Of a stretch of 64,000 nt of DNA, positions 28,009 through 37,287 are shown in pieces. Under the pieces are notes generated by a model, which was not told the DNA's origin, searched no databases, and saw only the letters and a list, made by a program, of their open reading frames with translations. The DNA is from Halogeometricum sp. S3BR5-2. GTDB lineage: Archaea > Halobacteriota > Halobacteria > Halobacteriales > Haloferacaceae. Location of the stretch: NCBI RefSeq assembly GCF_031624635.1, contig NZ_JAMQOQ010000003.1, positions 186,001 to 250,000 of the forward strand, in the 5' to 3' direction. The stretch's first letter is position 1, and every line of letters starts with the position of its first letter. Position numbers and translations under genes: made by a program.

Positions 28009-29550
28009 ATGTCTTCACCCGCGCTTCGTTCTGTGCTCTCGTTCGCCGCGGCCGCGGTGGTCCTCCTCGGGGTAGTCGGCGCGCCGGCCGCGGCCGCCCC
28101 CGGGGCGACAGTCACGTCTCAATCCGTCACGACGATAGACGGTACCGCCTACGTCTGGCAGTCGTCGCAGACCGATATCCGCGTTCAGACCGACCGACCG
28201 CTTCCCTCCTCTTCGTCGGTCTGCGTCGGGTCCGCCGACGGGAACCGTACCGTCACGTGCGTGCCCGCGAACGGCGCGACGAACCTGACGATATCGGTGC
28301 AGAACTGGCCAGAGGGGGTCACCGGAGCGCAGACGGTCTTCGTCAACGGGACGGACGGGCAGCGAACGCTCGTCGAGAGCGCGGTGTTCGTCATGACGGA
28401 GGACGGCGACGTGGACGGCGACGGCCTCTCCAACGCGGAGGAGGTCTCGGGCGAGACCGAGTTCAAGAACGCCGACACCGACGACGACGGACTCGACGAC
28501 GGCGCCGAGGTGAACACGCACGGGACCGACCCGACCAGCGCCGACACCGACGGCGACGGACTCGACGACACCGCCGAGATACGGACGTACGAGACGAATC
28601 CGACGAAATCGGACACCGACGGCGATGGACTCGCCGACGGTCCCGAGATAAACCAGTACTCCACGTCGCCCTCCGAAGCCGACAGCGACGGGGACGGACT
28701 CGACGACGGCGAGGAGGTCAACACGTACGGGACGAACCCGAACAAGGCCGACACCGACGGCGACGGTCTCAGCGACGGCGAGGAGATCAACACCTACGAG
28801 ACGAACCCGAACAAGGCCGATACCGACGAGGACAACTTGGACGACGCGGCGGAGGTGCAGACGTACGAGACGAACCCGAACAAGGCCGACACCGACGGCG
28901 ACGGTCTCAACGACGGCGCCGAGGTGAACGTCCACGGGACCGACCCCAACAGCGCCGACACCGACGAGGACGGGACGAGCGACCGCGTGGAGGTAGAGAA
29001 CGGGAGCGACCCGGGCGAGGCGCCCGAACCGGAGGCGCCCGTCTCGTCGGGCGCGGGCATCGCGTTGGTCGGCACCGCGGTCCTCGCCGCGGGCGGCGGC
29101 TACCTCTGGTGGCGTCGCCGCGGCGGCGGCGCGTCCGCGACGGAGTCGGACGACGGCGACGGAAGCGGGGGGGCCGCCGCGGTCACTGCCGACTCGTCGA
29201 CCGGTTCCGAGACGCCGGAGGCGGGCGTCGAGTCGGGGGTCGAACCGGCGGGAGCGGAGGTTCCGAACGGCGCGGAACCCGCGGCCGACCGCGGAGAACC
29301 CGAGCAGTACGACGAACCGCTCACCCGCGAGGACGAGGTGATCGCCATCCTCGAAACCGCGGGCGGCCGACTGGAGCAGAGTGCCATCGTCTCCGAGACC
29401 GGGTGGTCGAAGGCGACGGTCAGCCGCGTCCTCTCGTCGATGGCCGACGAAGGTCGAATCACGAAGATATCGCTCGGTCGGCGGAACCTCATCACCCTCC
29501 CCGGCAACGAACCGGACGGCGCCCGGTCGCCGTTCGAGAAACCCTCGTAG
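28009..29550 (+). CDS. Calcium-repeat membrane protein with cytoplasmic winged-helix domain
   Basis: A 513-residue type I membrane protein. The signal peptide is residues 1-30, and an extracellular N-domain follows to about 130. Nine thrombospondin type-3-like DxDxDG repeats come next, at a 23-residue period (residues about 134-325; e.g. NKADTDGDGLSDGEE), each expected to bind calcium. A membrane helix lies at about 348-368 with basic WWRRR just inside, then an acidic linker and a winged helix at 438-498 (REDEVIAILETAGGRLEQSA, then SKATVSRVLSSMADEGRI). The layout implies an outside calcium or ligand sensor that binds DNA inside. Target genes are unknown. Confidence 0.88.
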   Translation: MSSPALRSVLSFAAAAVVLLGVVGAPAAAAPGATVTSQSVTTIDGTAYVWQSSQTDIRVQTDRPLPSSSSVCVGSADGNRTVTCVPANGATNLTISVQNWPEGVTGAQTVFVNGTDGQRTLVESAVFVMTEDGDVDGDGLSNAEEVSGETEFKNADTDDDGLDDGAEVNTHGTDPTSADTDGDGLDDTAEIRTYETNPTKSDTDGDGLADGPEINQYSTSPSEADSDGDGLDDGEEVNTYGTNPNKADTDGDGLSDGEEINTYETNPNKADTDEDNLDDAAEVQTYETNPNKADTDGDGLNDGAEVNVHGTDPNSADTDEDGTSDRVEVENGSDPGEAPEPEAPVSSGAGIALVGTAVLAAGGGYLWWRRRGGGASATESDDGDGSGGAAAVTADSSTGSETPEAGVESGVEPAGAEVPNGAEPAADRGEPEQYDEPLTREDEVIAILETAGGRLEQSAIVSETGWSKATVSRVLSSMADEGRITKISLGRRNLITLPGNEPDGARSPFEKPS

Positions 29551-29618
29551 CCGACGCCGGGGTCGCCGCGAACTGCCACAGCCACACGTATCTTCAACGC
29601 CCCGCCCGTACGGCGGAT

Positions 29619-30401
29619 ATGGGACGAATCGAGGCTGATTTCTCCGAGGAGACGGTGGTCGTCACCGGCGGTAGTTCCGGCATCGGTCGAGCGGTCGCAC
29701 TCGCGTTCGGCGAGGCGGGCGCGACGGTCGTGAACGCTGACCTGCGAAGCGAACCGAAAGACCCCGACGCCGAGTTACCGACCCACGAGGAGGTACGCGA
29801 ACGGGGCGGCGAGGCCGACTACGTCGAGTGCGACGTGTCGGACCCGACCGAACTGGAGGCCCTCGTCGACCACGCCCGCGAGTACGGCGGCGTGGACGTG
29901 ATGGTGAACAACGCGGGCCTCTACACGAAGACCCGGTTCAGAGACGTGACGCCGGAAGAGTTCGACGACGTGTACGGCGTCAACGCGCGCGGGGCGTTCT
30001 TCGGGACGCAGTACGCGGCGAACGACATGATCGACCGCGGCGTCGAGGGCGTCGTCATCAACACCTCCTCGGACACGCAGGGGCGCGCGGCGTGGGACCA
30101 CTCGCACTACGCGGCGTCGAAGGGTGCGATTCGGATGGTGACGCGGAGCGCCGCCCTCGAACTCGCCCCGGAGAACGTCCGAGTGAACGCCGTGGCCCCC
30201 GGTCCCGTCGCCACCGAGATACGCGAGGGGTGGGCCGAGGAGGCCGAAGAGATGGAACCGGAGGGCGAGACGCCCGGTCTGCCGCACCGCGCGGCCGACC
30301 CCGAGGAGTTGGCGAGCGCGTACCTCTACCTCGCCAGCGAGAACGCCTCCTACGTCACCGGCGAGACGGTCTGGGTCGACGGCGGCGGACACGTGGACTG
30401 A
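29619..30401 (+). CDS. SDR family oxidoreductase
   Basis: A 260-residue dehydrogenase from ATG 29619. The loop is VTGGSSGIGRAVALAFG with MVNNAGLYTKTRF after strand 4. The active site is NTSSDTQGRAAWDHSHYAASKGAIR with Ser, Tyr and Lys. The ending ASYVTGETVWVDGGGHVD is FabG-like. It follows the calcium-repeat gene by 68 bases on the same strand. Substrate unknown. Confidence 0.92.
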   Translation: MGRIEADFSEETVVVTGGSSGIGRAVALAFGEAGATVVNADLRSEPKDPDAELPTHEEVRERGGEADYVECDVSDPTELEALVDHAREYGGVDVMVNNAGLYTKTRFRDVTPEEFDDVYGVNARGAFFGTQYAANDMIDRGVEGVVINTSSDTQGRAAWDHSHYAASKGAIRMVTRSAALELAPENVRVNAVAPGPVATEIREGWAEEAEEMEPEGETPGLPHRAADPEELASAYLYLASENASYVTGETVWVDGGGHVD

Positions 30402-30427
30402 GCCCTCGGTGGCGCGCGGCGGCGAAT

Positions 30428-30447
30428 AACAGCGGACACGGTGGTGT
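30428..30447 (+). repeat. Distal origin-recognition-box-like element
   Basis: AACAGCGGACACGGTGGTGT is an exact copy of the box that recurs around the Orc gene at 61-63.3 kb. It lies in the 174-base gap between the SDR and the histidine kinase genes, about 31 kb from the origin. Confidence 0.75.
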
Positions 30448-30575
30448 TCCGGCCGAAGTCGTCCACGCGAGCGGCTCGAACGAGCGCGTTCGGGAGGCGG
30501 GGACGAAGATTCGCCGCCGACGAACTTTGCGGTGTGGTGACAACTCATAAATACTTCACTGGTCAATTCGCTTCA

Positions 30576-33413
30576 ATGACCGAGACGGTTCGCGTGTTGC
30601 ACGTCGACGACGACTCCGCGTTCGTCGAACTGGTGGCGACGCACTTGGAGCGGCGGGGCGGGTTCGAGGTCGTCACCGAAACGGACCCGGCCGCGGTCCT
30701 CGACCGTCTGGCGACCGAGGAGGGCGACGGCGAGGGCGACGAGTCCGGCGGGCGCGCGGCGGCCGTCGACTGCGTCGTCAGCGACTACGAGATGGGGGAG
30801 ACGACGGGAATCGAACTCCTCAGACGCGTCCGGGAGCGTCGCGAGCGACTCCCGTTCGTCCTCCTGACCAGTCGCGGGAGCGAGGAGGTGGCGAGCGAAG
30901 CCATCTCGGCGGGCGTCACCGACTACATCCAGAAGCGGGCGCGCGGCGAGCAGTACGAACTGCTGGCGAACCGCATCCGCAACGCCGTCGAGCACTACCG
31001 GACCGAGCGGCGACTCCGCGAGAGCGAAACGCTGTACCGCACCGTCGTCGAACGAACCCACGACGCCATCTACGTCTACCAGGGCGACCGGTTTCGGTTC
31101 GTCAACCGCCGGGTCCGGGAACTGACCGGCTACGAGGAGTCGGAACTGCGCGAGAAGGAGGTCTGGGACCTCCTCCACCCGGACGACGAAGCGCGGGTCC
31201 GCCGCATCGCCGAGCGACGCGAGAGCGGCGAGGGGAACGTCACGTCGCGCTACACGGCTCGAATCGTCCGGAAAGACGGCGAGGCAGTGCGCTGCTCGTT
31301 CGACGCGCAGCGAATACGGTACGAGGGCGAACCGGCGACGCTCGGCACCGTCCGCGAGATGAGCGACGAGGAGCGTGCCGAAGAACGGTTCCAAGCCCTC
31401 ATCGAGCGCTCGACCGACCTCGTGACGACCGTCGACCGCGACGGAGTGATCCGGTATCAGAGCCCGTCGAGCGAGCGGATTCTGGGTATCGACCCCGAGG
31501 ACGCCGCCGGGCGGGAGGTCCGTTCGTTCGTACACCCCGAGGACGAGACGCGGGTGCGGGCGACGTTCGAACACCTGTCGGAGTCGGCGGGGTCGACCGT
31601 CGAAACGATGCGGTTCCGCGCTCGGCACGCGGACGGGTCGTGGGTGTGGTTGGAGGCGGTCGCCCGCGCCGACCCCGTCGAGAGCATCGACGGCATCGTC
31701 GTCAACTCGCGCGACGTGACCGAGCGGTTGGAGTACGAACGGCGACTCCGCCGGTACGAGAGCCTCGTGCAGAACATCCGACAGGGGGCGTGCATCGTCG
31801 GGACGGACCGCCGCCTCTCGTTCGTCAACCGCGTCGTCGAGACGTGGACGGACGTGCCCGCCGAGGAACTCGTCGGTCGTCGCCTCTCGGCCCTCCGCGA
31901 CGCCGGCGTCCTCGACGACGACGGGGTCGAGCGGGTCGCGGCGAGCGTCGACCGGATACTCGACGGGGAGCGAGAGCACGAGCGACACCGGCTTCCCGCG
32001 AGCCTCCCGTCCGGCATCGAGCGCATCGAAGTCGACCTCTCGCCGCTCCACGAAGAGGCGCCTGCGGAGTCCGGGGGCGCGGAGGCGGGACCGAAGGCGG
32101 AGGTGGAGGCGACTCGGGGCGTCGTCGTCGTGGTGACCGACGTGACGGAGCAGGCGCGGTACCAGGAGCGTCTGAGCGCTCTCCACAGCGCGACCCGGGA
32201 GCTGACGGCGGCGACGACGCACGACGACGTGGCCCGGGTGGTGAGCGACGCTGCGGAGAACATCCTCGGCTACCCGCTGGCCGGCGTCGCGTTCTACGAC
32301 GAGGACCGCGACGCCCTCGTCACCCGGGCGCTGTCGGACGCGGCCGCGGAGACGGTCGAAGAACAGGTGATACCGCGCGGAGAGGGCATCGCGTGGCGGG
32401 TGCTGGAGAGCGGCGAGGGAGAGGTGCTCGGCGACGTGAGTGAGGACCCCGACGCGCTGAACCCCGACACCGAGATACAGAGTGAGGTCATCTTCCCCAT
32501 CGGCGACGAGGGCGTCCTGATGGCCGGGTCGTGGGAGCCCGACGAGTTGAACGACTCGCGCGTCTCGCTCACCCGTCTGCTCGCGTCGAACGCGGGCGCC
32601 GCGCTCGAACGCGTCCAGCGCGAGCAGTTGCTCCGGCGCCGGGAGCGCGAGTTGGAGTACCAGAACGAGCAACTCGAACAGGTCGCGAGCGTCGTGAGCC
32701 ACGACCTGCGGAACCCCCTGAATCTCGCGTCGGGGCAGACGGAGCTGCTGCGGGCGAACCACGCCGACGACGACGGCGCGATGGCCGAGCGACTGGAGCG
32801 CATCGAGGGCGCTCACCGGCGGATGCGCCGCATCATCGAGGACATGCTCGACCTCGCGCGGAACGGCCAGCCGGTCGAGGAACTCGAAACGGTCCTCCTC
32901 GGGAGCGTCGTGCGGGACGCCTGGGAGACGGCGACGGCGGGGAGCGACGCCACGCTGGAAACCCCCGACGGACTCGGGACCATCGAGGCGCACGAGGGGC
33001 GCGCGAGACAACTGTTCGAGAACCTGTTTCGGAACTGCGTGGAACACGGTTCCACGAGCAGTCGGGCGACGCCCGACGACGCCGTGGAACACGGGGCGAC
33101 GGGCCACGGAACCGACTCCGGGGACGGCGCCGTCGCGGTCCGCGTCGGCCGTCTGGACGACGGCGGCTTCTTCGTCGAGGACGACGGCTCCGGCATTCCC
33201 GAGGCGGACAGAGGGGAGGTATTCGACCCCGGCGTCTCGACGAACCCCGAGGGCACGGGTCTCGGCCTCGGTATCGTTCGCACCATCGCCCACGCGCACG
33301 GGTGGAGCGTGACCGTCGGCGAGAGCGAGAGCGGCGGCGCGCGTTTCGAGGTTCGGACCGACGGCGGCGGGGGGGACGGGACGGCGAACCGAGAGCGGTC
33401 GCTCCGAGAGTAG
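30576..33413 (+). CDS. Hybrid histidine kinase (REC-PAS-PAS-PAS-GAF-HisKA-HATPase)
   Basis: A 945-residue soluble sensor. I start at ATG 30576 (MTETVRVLHVDDDSAF); the longer frame is noise. Order: receiver domain 1-130 with acidic pocket Asp11-13, phospho-acceptor Asp70, Thr98 and Lys120; three PAS domains (about 145-265, 270-390, 395-535); a GAF domain (about 540-690); a HisKA with phospho-His in VVSHDLRNPLNL; and a HATPase_c domain with NLFRNCVEHG, DDGSGIPEADRG and GTGLGLGIVRTIAHAHGW. No membrane helix is seen, so it senses a cytoplasmic cue such as redox or a metabolite. The receiver at the N-terminus suggests input from another kinase. No partner regulator is adjacent. Confidence 0.93.
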   Translation: MTETVRVLHVDDDSAFVELVATHLERRGGFEVVTETDPAAVLDRLATEEGDGEGDESGGRAAAVDCVVSDYEMGETTGIELLRRVRERRERLPFVLLTSRGSEEVASEAISAGVTDYIQKRARGEQYELLANRIRNAVEHYRTERRLRESETLYRTVVERTHDAIYVYQGDRFRFVNRRVRELTGYEESELREKEVWDLLHPDDEARVRRIAERRESGEGNVTSRYTARIVRKDGEAVRCSFDAQRIRYEGEPATLGTVREMSDEERAEERFQALIERSTDLVTTVDRDGVIRYQSPSSERILGIDPEDAAGREVRSFVHPEDETRVRATFEHLSESAGSTVETMRFRARHADGSWVWLEAVARADPVESIDGIVVNSRDVTERLEYERRLRRYESLVQNIRQGACIVGTDRRLSFVNRVVETWTDVPAEELVGRRLSALRDAGVLDDDGVERVAASVDRILDGEREHERHRLPASLPSGIERIEVDLSPLHEEAPAESGGAEAGPKAEVEATRGVVVVVTDVTEQARYQERLSALHSATRELTAATTHDDVARVVSDAAENILGYPLAGVAFYDEDRDALVTRALSDAAAETVEEQVIPRGEGIAWRVLESGEGEVLGDVSEDPDALNPDTEIQSEVIFPIGDEGVLMAGSWEPDELNDSRVSLTRLLASNAGAALERVQREQLLRRRERELEYQNEQLEQVASVVSHDLRNPLNLASGQTELLRANHADDDGAMAERLERIEGAHRRMRRIIEDMLDLARNGQPVEELETVLLGSVVRDAWETATAGSDATLETPDGLGTIEAHEGRARQLFENLFRNCVEHGSTSSRATPDDAVEHGATGHGTDSGDGAVAVRVGRLDDGGFFVEDDGSGIPEADRGEVFDPGVSTNPEGTGLGLGIVRTIAHAHGWSVTVGESESGGARFEVRTDGGGGDGTANRERSLRE

Positions 33414-33802
33414 ACTGCGAGGGCGACGGTCGGAGATACAGTAAGTGGTTCGGCGGGGTGGGAACCGCCGTCCACCAACCCATGTTCGCTCCTGGCAGAC
33501 CGAGAACGGGACTGGATTCCGAGGAGCGACCGAAACGACGCCTCGTCAGGGCATAGTTACTCGGCGGTTAGTCGACGGTAGGACGGGCTTAGCCGGCCGA
33601 TGCGGAGCGACGCGGAAACCCGGTCGGGTCGGCGGCAGCGAAGCGCCGGACTGCTGCGGGGCCGCGCTCCGTCGACGCCGACTCGCGGTCATCGACATCG
33701 AGGAACCGGTCCGGTCGCGCTCTAAATCACTTCTTAAGCAATGTAATCTCCACACTAAATTCTTCCAAAAGAGATATTCTCTCCCGGGTAGAACGGTCGG
33801 AC
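33414..33802. other. Gene-free stretch with AT-rich promoter
   Basis: The first 300 bases have no convincing gene. At 33720-33785 the base composition changes sharply to AT-rich (tracts such as ctaaatcacttcttaagcaa and ctaaattcttccaaaag), which looks like the promoter of the subtilase transcript. Transcription would start near 33785-33805, well upstream of the subtilase start codon. Confidence 0.45.
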
Positions 33803-34054
33803 GTGTCAGACGACTCGACCCGACGTCGATTCGTCATCGACGCCGCCGCGGCCCGCACCGCGGGCCCGTCCGCGCGTCTCGGGGGAGACGCGGACGGCGG
33901 CGTCGGTACGTCGGGAAAGACGGGGGGAACAGGGGGAGAGACGGCGCCGCCGACGGTCCGCGGTGGCGGCCGCGCGGCGGGCAGCGGAGTTCGCTCGCGC
34001 CGCGACGGGCGACCCGCGGGTCCGCCCGGTGGGGCCGACTGCGGGAGGCGCTAG
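33803..34054 (+). CDS. Possible small upstream ORF before subtilase
   Basis: An 83-codon ORF from GTG 33803 that begins just after the AT-rich promoter and ends TAG at 34052-34054; the last base is the first base of the subtilase GTG start. The N-terminus MSDDSTRRRFVIDAAAA superficially resembles a Tat motif, but no hydrophobic core follows. The rest is Gly/Arg-rich. It may be a translated leader that couples to the protease gene, or mere untranslated leader. Low confidence. Confidence 0.3.
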   Translation: MSDDSTRRRFVIDAAAARTAGPSARLGGDADGGVGTSGKTGGTGGETAPPTVRGGGRAAGSGVRSRRDGRPAGPPGGADCGRR

Positions 34055-37000
34055 TGTCCGCTCGCGGGGCGTGTACCGTCCTCGTAGCGCTGTTCGTCGT
34101 CCTCTCAGGGGTCGCCGCGCCGGTCGTCTCGGCGCTCGACGAGAGCGACGCGGACGCGACGACGGCGGTGGGGACCGAGACGTCCGAGACTGGAACCGCG
34201 ACGGCGGCCGAAACCGCGACGCCGACCCGAACTGCGACGCCGGCCGAAGCTGAGACCGAAACCGAATCGGCGACGCTCGCGGAGGCGACGCCGACCAGGA
34301 CGGAAGCGGAGACGGCCACCGAAGCGTCGACGGCGACGCGGACCGAGACCGCCGGGCGAGACGCCGGGGCGGATGCGGCGGTTCGAGCGAAGGTCGCCCC
34401 CGAACTGCTCTCCGGGGCCGGGACCGGGGACGCGGACGGCGGGAGCGCCGTCGCCGCGCGGGGGTTCGACGCCTCGGCGTCGAGCGAGGAGTCGACGGAG
34501 TACGCCGTCGTCGTGGAACTCGACGGGAAGCGGGTCGCGTCGGGACGCGAGGCGGTCGCGCGGGTGCTCGGCCGCGACGCCGCGGCGCACGGTCGGTACG
34601 TCGGCGCGACGGCGACGCGCGAGGAGATACTGGCTCTGGCCGCCGAACCGTCCGTCTCGTACGTGCGGGAACCGGCGCGGCCCGTTTCGTTCGCCGGTAC
34701 CGACGGGACGACGGAGGCGGTCCGGACGGCGAGGCTGGAATCCCTGCACGCCCGCGGCTACGGCGGCGAGAACGTCACCGTCGCCGTCGTCGATGTCGAC
34801 CGGTTCGACCTCGACAACCCGGCGCTGACCGACCGGGTCGTCGCCGCGAAGGACTTCACGGGGAACGGACTCGACGGCGACAGCGGGTACGGCGAGCACG
34901 GCACGGCGACGGCCGAACTCGTCGCCGAGACGGCGCCGAACGCGTCGCTCGTCCTCGTGCGCATCAGCACCGACTGGGACCTCTACCGGGCGGTCGACTG
35001 GTTGGAAGCCGAAACCGACGCCGACGTGGTGTCGATGTCGCTCGGGTGGTACAACCTCGGCCCCCTCGACGGCACTTCCGAGATGGACCGCGTCATAAAC
35101 GCCAGCGCGGCGAACGGCACCTCGTGGGTCGTCTCGGCCGGCAACTCCGCCGGCGGGCACCACTGGGGCGGAACGTGGAACGACACCGACGGCGACGGCC
35201 TGATGAACTTCGAGGACGGGACGGAGTCCCTCGAAATCGAGGGGTCGGGGACCGAGCGGATGTGGGCGCAGTGGAACGACTGGGAGGACGGGACTGAGGA
35301 CTACGACGTCTGCCTGTACACCGACCCGGACGTGGCGAACGCGACGCCGTACGACGAGAACTGTACGGGGGCCTCGGCGAACCCCACGGAGCGCTCGACG
35401 CTCGACTTCTCAGCGCACGACACGTACTACCTGGCGATACGGGAGGCGAACGCCACCCGGCCCGTCCGGTTCGACGTCTTCCTCGGCGGCCGGGCGACGT
35501 TCCGAAACGGCGGCGTCGACGCGGGGAGTCTCACCAATCCGGCGACGAATCCGAACGTCGTCACCGTCGGCGCCTACGACCAGGAGACCGGCGGACTGGA
35601 GTCGTACTCCTCGCGCGGGCCGACCGTCGACGGTCGAATCAAACCGGACGTCGTCGCCGCCGACAACGTCCGGTCGAGCGTCTACGGGAACTTCCGCGGC
35701 ACGTCGGCGTCGGCGCCGCACGCCGCGGGCGTCCTGGCCACGCTCCTCGACGCGAACCGCCGGCTCACGCCCGCGCAACTGAAAGCGAATCTGACGGCGC
35801 ACGCCCGTCCCATCGGGGACGGGCCGGACAACGAGACGGGCTACGGGAAAGTGGACGCCGCCGCGGCCGTCGCCGGCCTCGGAACGTACGACCTGCCGCC
35901 GGACGGCCGCCTGACGCACGACGGCGACTACCGACTCGACACCGGCGGCAGCGCGGTTCCCTCGTCGCTCGTCGTCGACGCCGCGAACGTCACCGTCGAC
36001 GGCGAGGGCCGCCCGTTCGCCGCCGGCGGAGGCGTCGCGTTCGCCACCACCGCGAACGCGTCGAACCTCTCGGTCCGCGACCTGACCGTGACCGGCGGAC
36101 CCGTCGGCGTCGCGGTGGCGGACCTCCGGACGCTCGAACTGACGAACGTCGCGGCGACGACGGACGCGGCGCTGTCGGTGTCGAACGTCTCCGCGGTGAC
36201 GCTGACGAACGTCTCGACGGGCGACGCGCCGTCGTTCGACCTCGCCGGCGAGAACGTCGGTCTCTCCGTGGACGATACGCGCGCGCCGCCGAACCGCGGT
36301 CGACTGTCGGCCGCGCCGAACCTGACGCTCGCGTCGTCGAACGCGACGGTGACGCTCCGGTACGACGAGTCGCACGCGAACGAGTCCACCGCCGCCGTGT
36401 GGACGGACGCGAACGGGACGTGGACCGAGACGAACGCCACCGTCGACACCGCCGCGAACACGGTGACTTTCGAGGCGTCGGAGAGCGGCACCTACGGCGT
36501 CTACGCCGTCGGCTATCCGGCCGTCGACGCGACGGAGACGCTCTCCGTGACCGCGGATGTGGACGACGCCGCGACGGCGGACGCGGACGTGAGGAACGTC
36601 GGTCGGGCGAACCTCACCGTCGTCGCCGCGAACCTCTCGGGGCCCGACGCGGCCCAGTTCTCGCTGGTGGACGCGCCGAACAACGAGACGGTGCGGCCGC
36701 GCGCGACACTCGGCGTTCGTGTGCGCTACGCGCCGAACGAATCGGGCGACCACGCGGCGACGCTGACCGTGCGAACGGCGGAAGTCGGGACGCTGAACGT
36801 CAGTCTCGACGGGACCGCGTCGGTCCCGGAACCAGAACCCGCTCCCGAGAGCGGGTCCGGCGAGTCCTCGGAGTCCGGCGGCTCCTCGGGCGGCGGCGGC
36901 GGTGGCGGTGGTTCGGGCGGCGGAGCGCCGGCCCCGACACCCGCGCCGACGCCGACGCCGGTACCGACTCCGACGCCGACGCCCGGGCCGAGCGTGACGG

Positions 37001-37266
37001 AGACGCCGACGCCGCGAACGCAGACGCCGAACGAGGCGGTGCCGCACGCGACCGAACCGGCGGCCGAGCCGACGACCGAGAAAGCGACCGAACGGACGTC
37101 TCGGACCGCGACGGCGACCGAACCGCCCGAGCGGACGCCGGCGGCGGAAGACGACGCGACGGAGACGCCGGCCGCGGTCACCGGAACGGGCGTGCCCGGG
37201 TTCTCGCCGGTGACCGCCGCCGTCGCGTTGGCGGCGGCCGCGGCGCTGCTCGCGCGACGGAGCTGA
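34054..37266 (+). CDS. Secreted subtilisin-like serine protease with PGF-CTERM
   Basis: A 1070-residue S8 peptidase from GTG 34054; the start gives a good Sec signal (ACTVLVALFVVLSGVAAPVVSA). A Thr/Glu-rich segment (residues about 35-105) and a propeptide-like region precede the catalytic domain: Asp247 (VTVAVVDVDRFD), His282 (GYGEHGTATAELVAETAP), Ser551 (RGTSASAPHAAG). The C-terminal half holds beta-rich repeats, then a Gly/Pro/Thr-rich linker, and ends TGVPGFSPVTAAVALAAAAA with basic RRS, a PGF-CTERM archaeosortase signal. It should be cell-surface attached and glycosylated. The tract between 105 and 240 shows no known domain. Confidence 0.9.
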   Translation: MSARGACTVLVALFVVLSGVAAPVVSALDESDADATTAVGTETSETGTATAAETATPTRTATPAEAETETESATLAEATPTRTEAETATEASTATRTETAGRDAGADAAVRAKVAPELLSGAGTGDADGGSAVAARGFDASASSEESTEYAVVVELDGKRVASGREAVARVLGRDAAAHGRYVGATATREEILALAAEPSVSYVREPARPVSFAGTDGTTEAVRTARLESLHARGYGGENVTVAVVDVDRFDLDNPALTDRVVAAKDFTGNGLDGDSGYGEHGTATAELVAETAPNASLVLVRISTDWDLYRAVDWLEAETDADVVSMSLGWYNLGPLDGTSEMDRVINASAANGTSWVVSAGNSAGGHHWGGTWNDTDGDGLMNFEDGTESLEIEGSGTERMWAQWNDWEDGTEDYDVCLYTDPDVANATPYDENCTGASANPTERSTLDFSAHDTYYLAIREANATRPVRFDVFLGGRATFRNGGVDAGSLTNPATNPNVVTVGAYDQETGGLESYSSRGPTVDGRIKPDVVAADNVRSSVYGNFRGTSASAPHAAGVLATLLDANRRLTPAQLKANLTAHARPIGDGPDNETGYGKVDAAAAVAGLGTYDLPPDGRLTHDGDYRLDTGGSAVPSSLVVDAANVTVDGEGRPFAAGGGVAFATTANASNLSVRDLTVTGGPVGVAVADLRTLELTNVAATTDAALSVSNVSAVTLTNVSTGDAPSFDLAGENVGLSVDDTRAPPNRGRLSAAPNLTLASSNATVTLRYDESHANESTAAVWTDANGTWTETNATVDTAANTVTFEASESGTYGVYAVGYPAVDATETLSVTADVDDAATADADVRNVGRANLTVVAANLSGPDAAQFSLVDAPNNETVRPRATLGVRVRYAPNESGDHAATLTVRTAEVGTLNVSLDGTASVPEPEPAPESGSGESSESGGSSGGGGGGGGSGGGAPAPTPAPTPTPVPTPTPTPGPSVTETPTPRTQTPNEAVPHATEPAAEPTTEKATERTSRTATATEPPERTPAAEDDATETPAAVTGTGVPGFSPVTAAVALAAAAALLARRS

Positions 37267-37287
37267 AGCGCGACCGGACCGCTCGAA

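Noticed and set aside
28400..28990. 69-base tandem DNA repeats
   Set aside because: They are the coding form of the 23-residue calcium-binding repeats, not a separate satellite or CRISPR-like array.
33834..34319. Minus-strand ORF rich in Val/Ser/Ala opposite the subtilase N-terminus
   Set aside because: It is the mirror of the Thr/Glu repeat coding sequence on the plus strand; the plus-strand gene has a signal peptide and catalytic domain.
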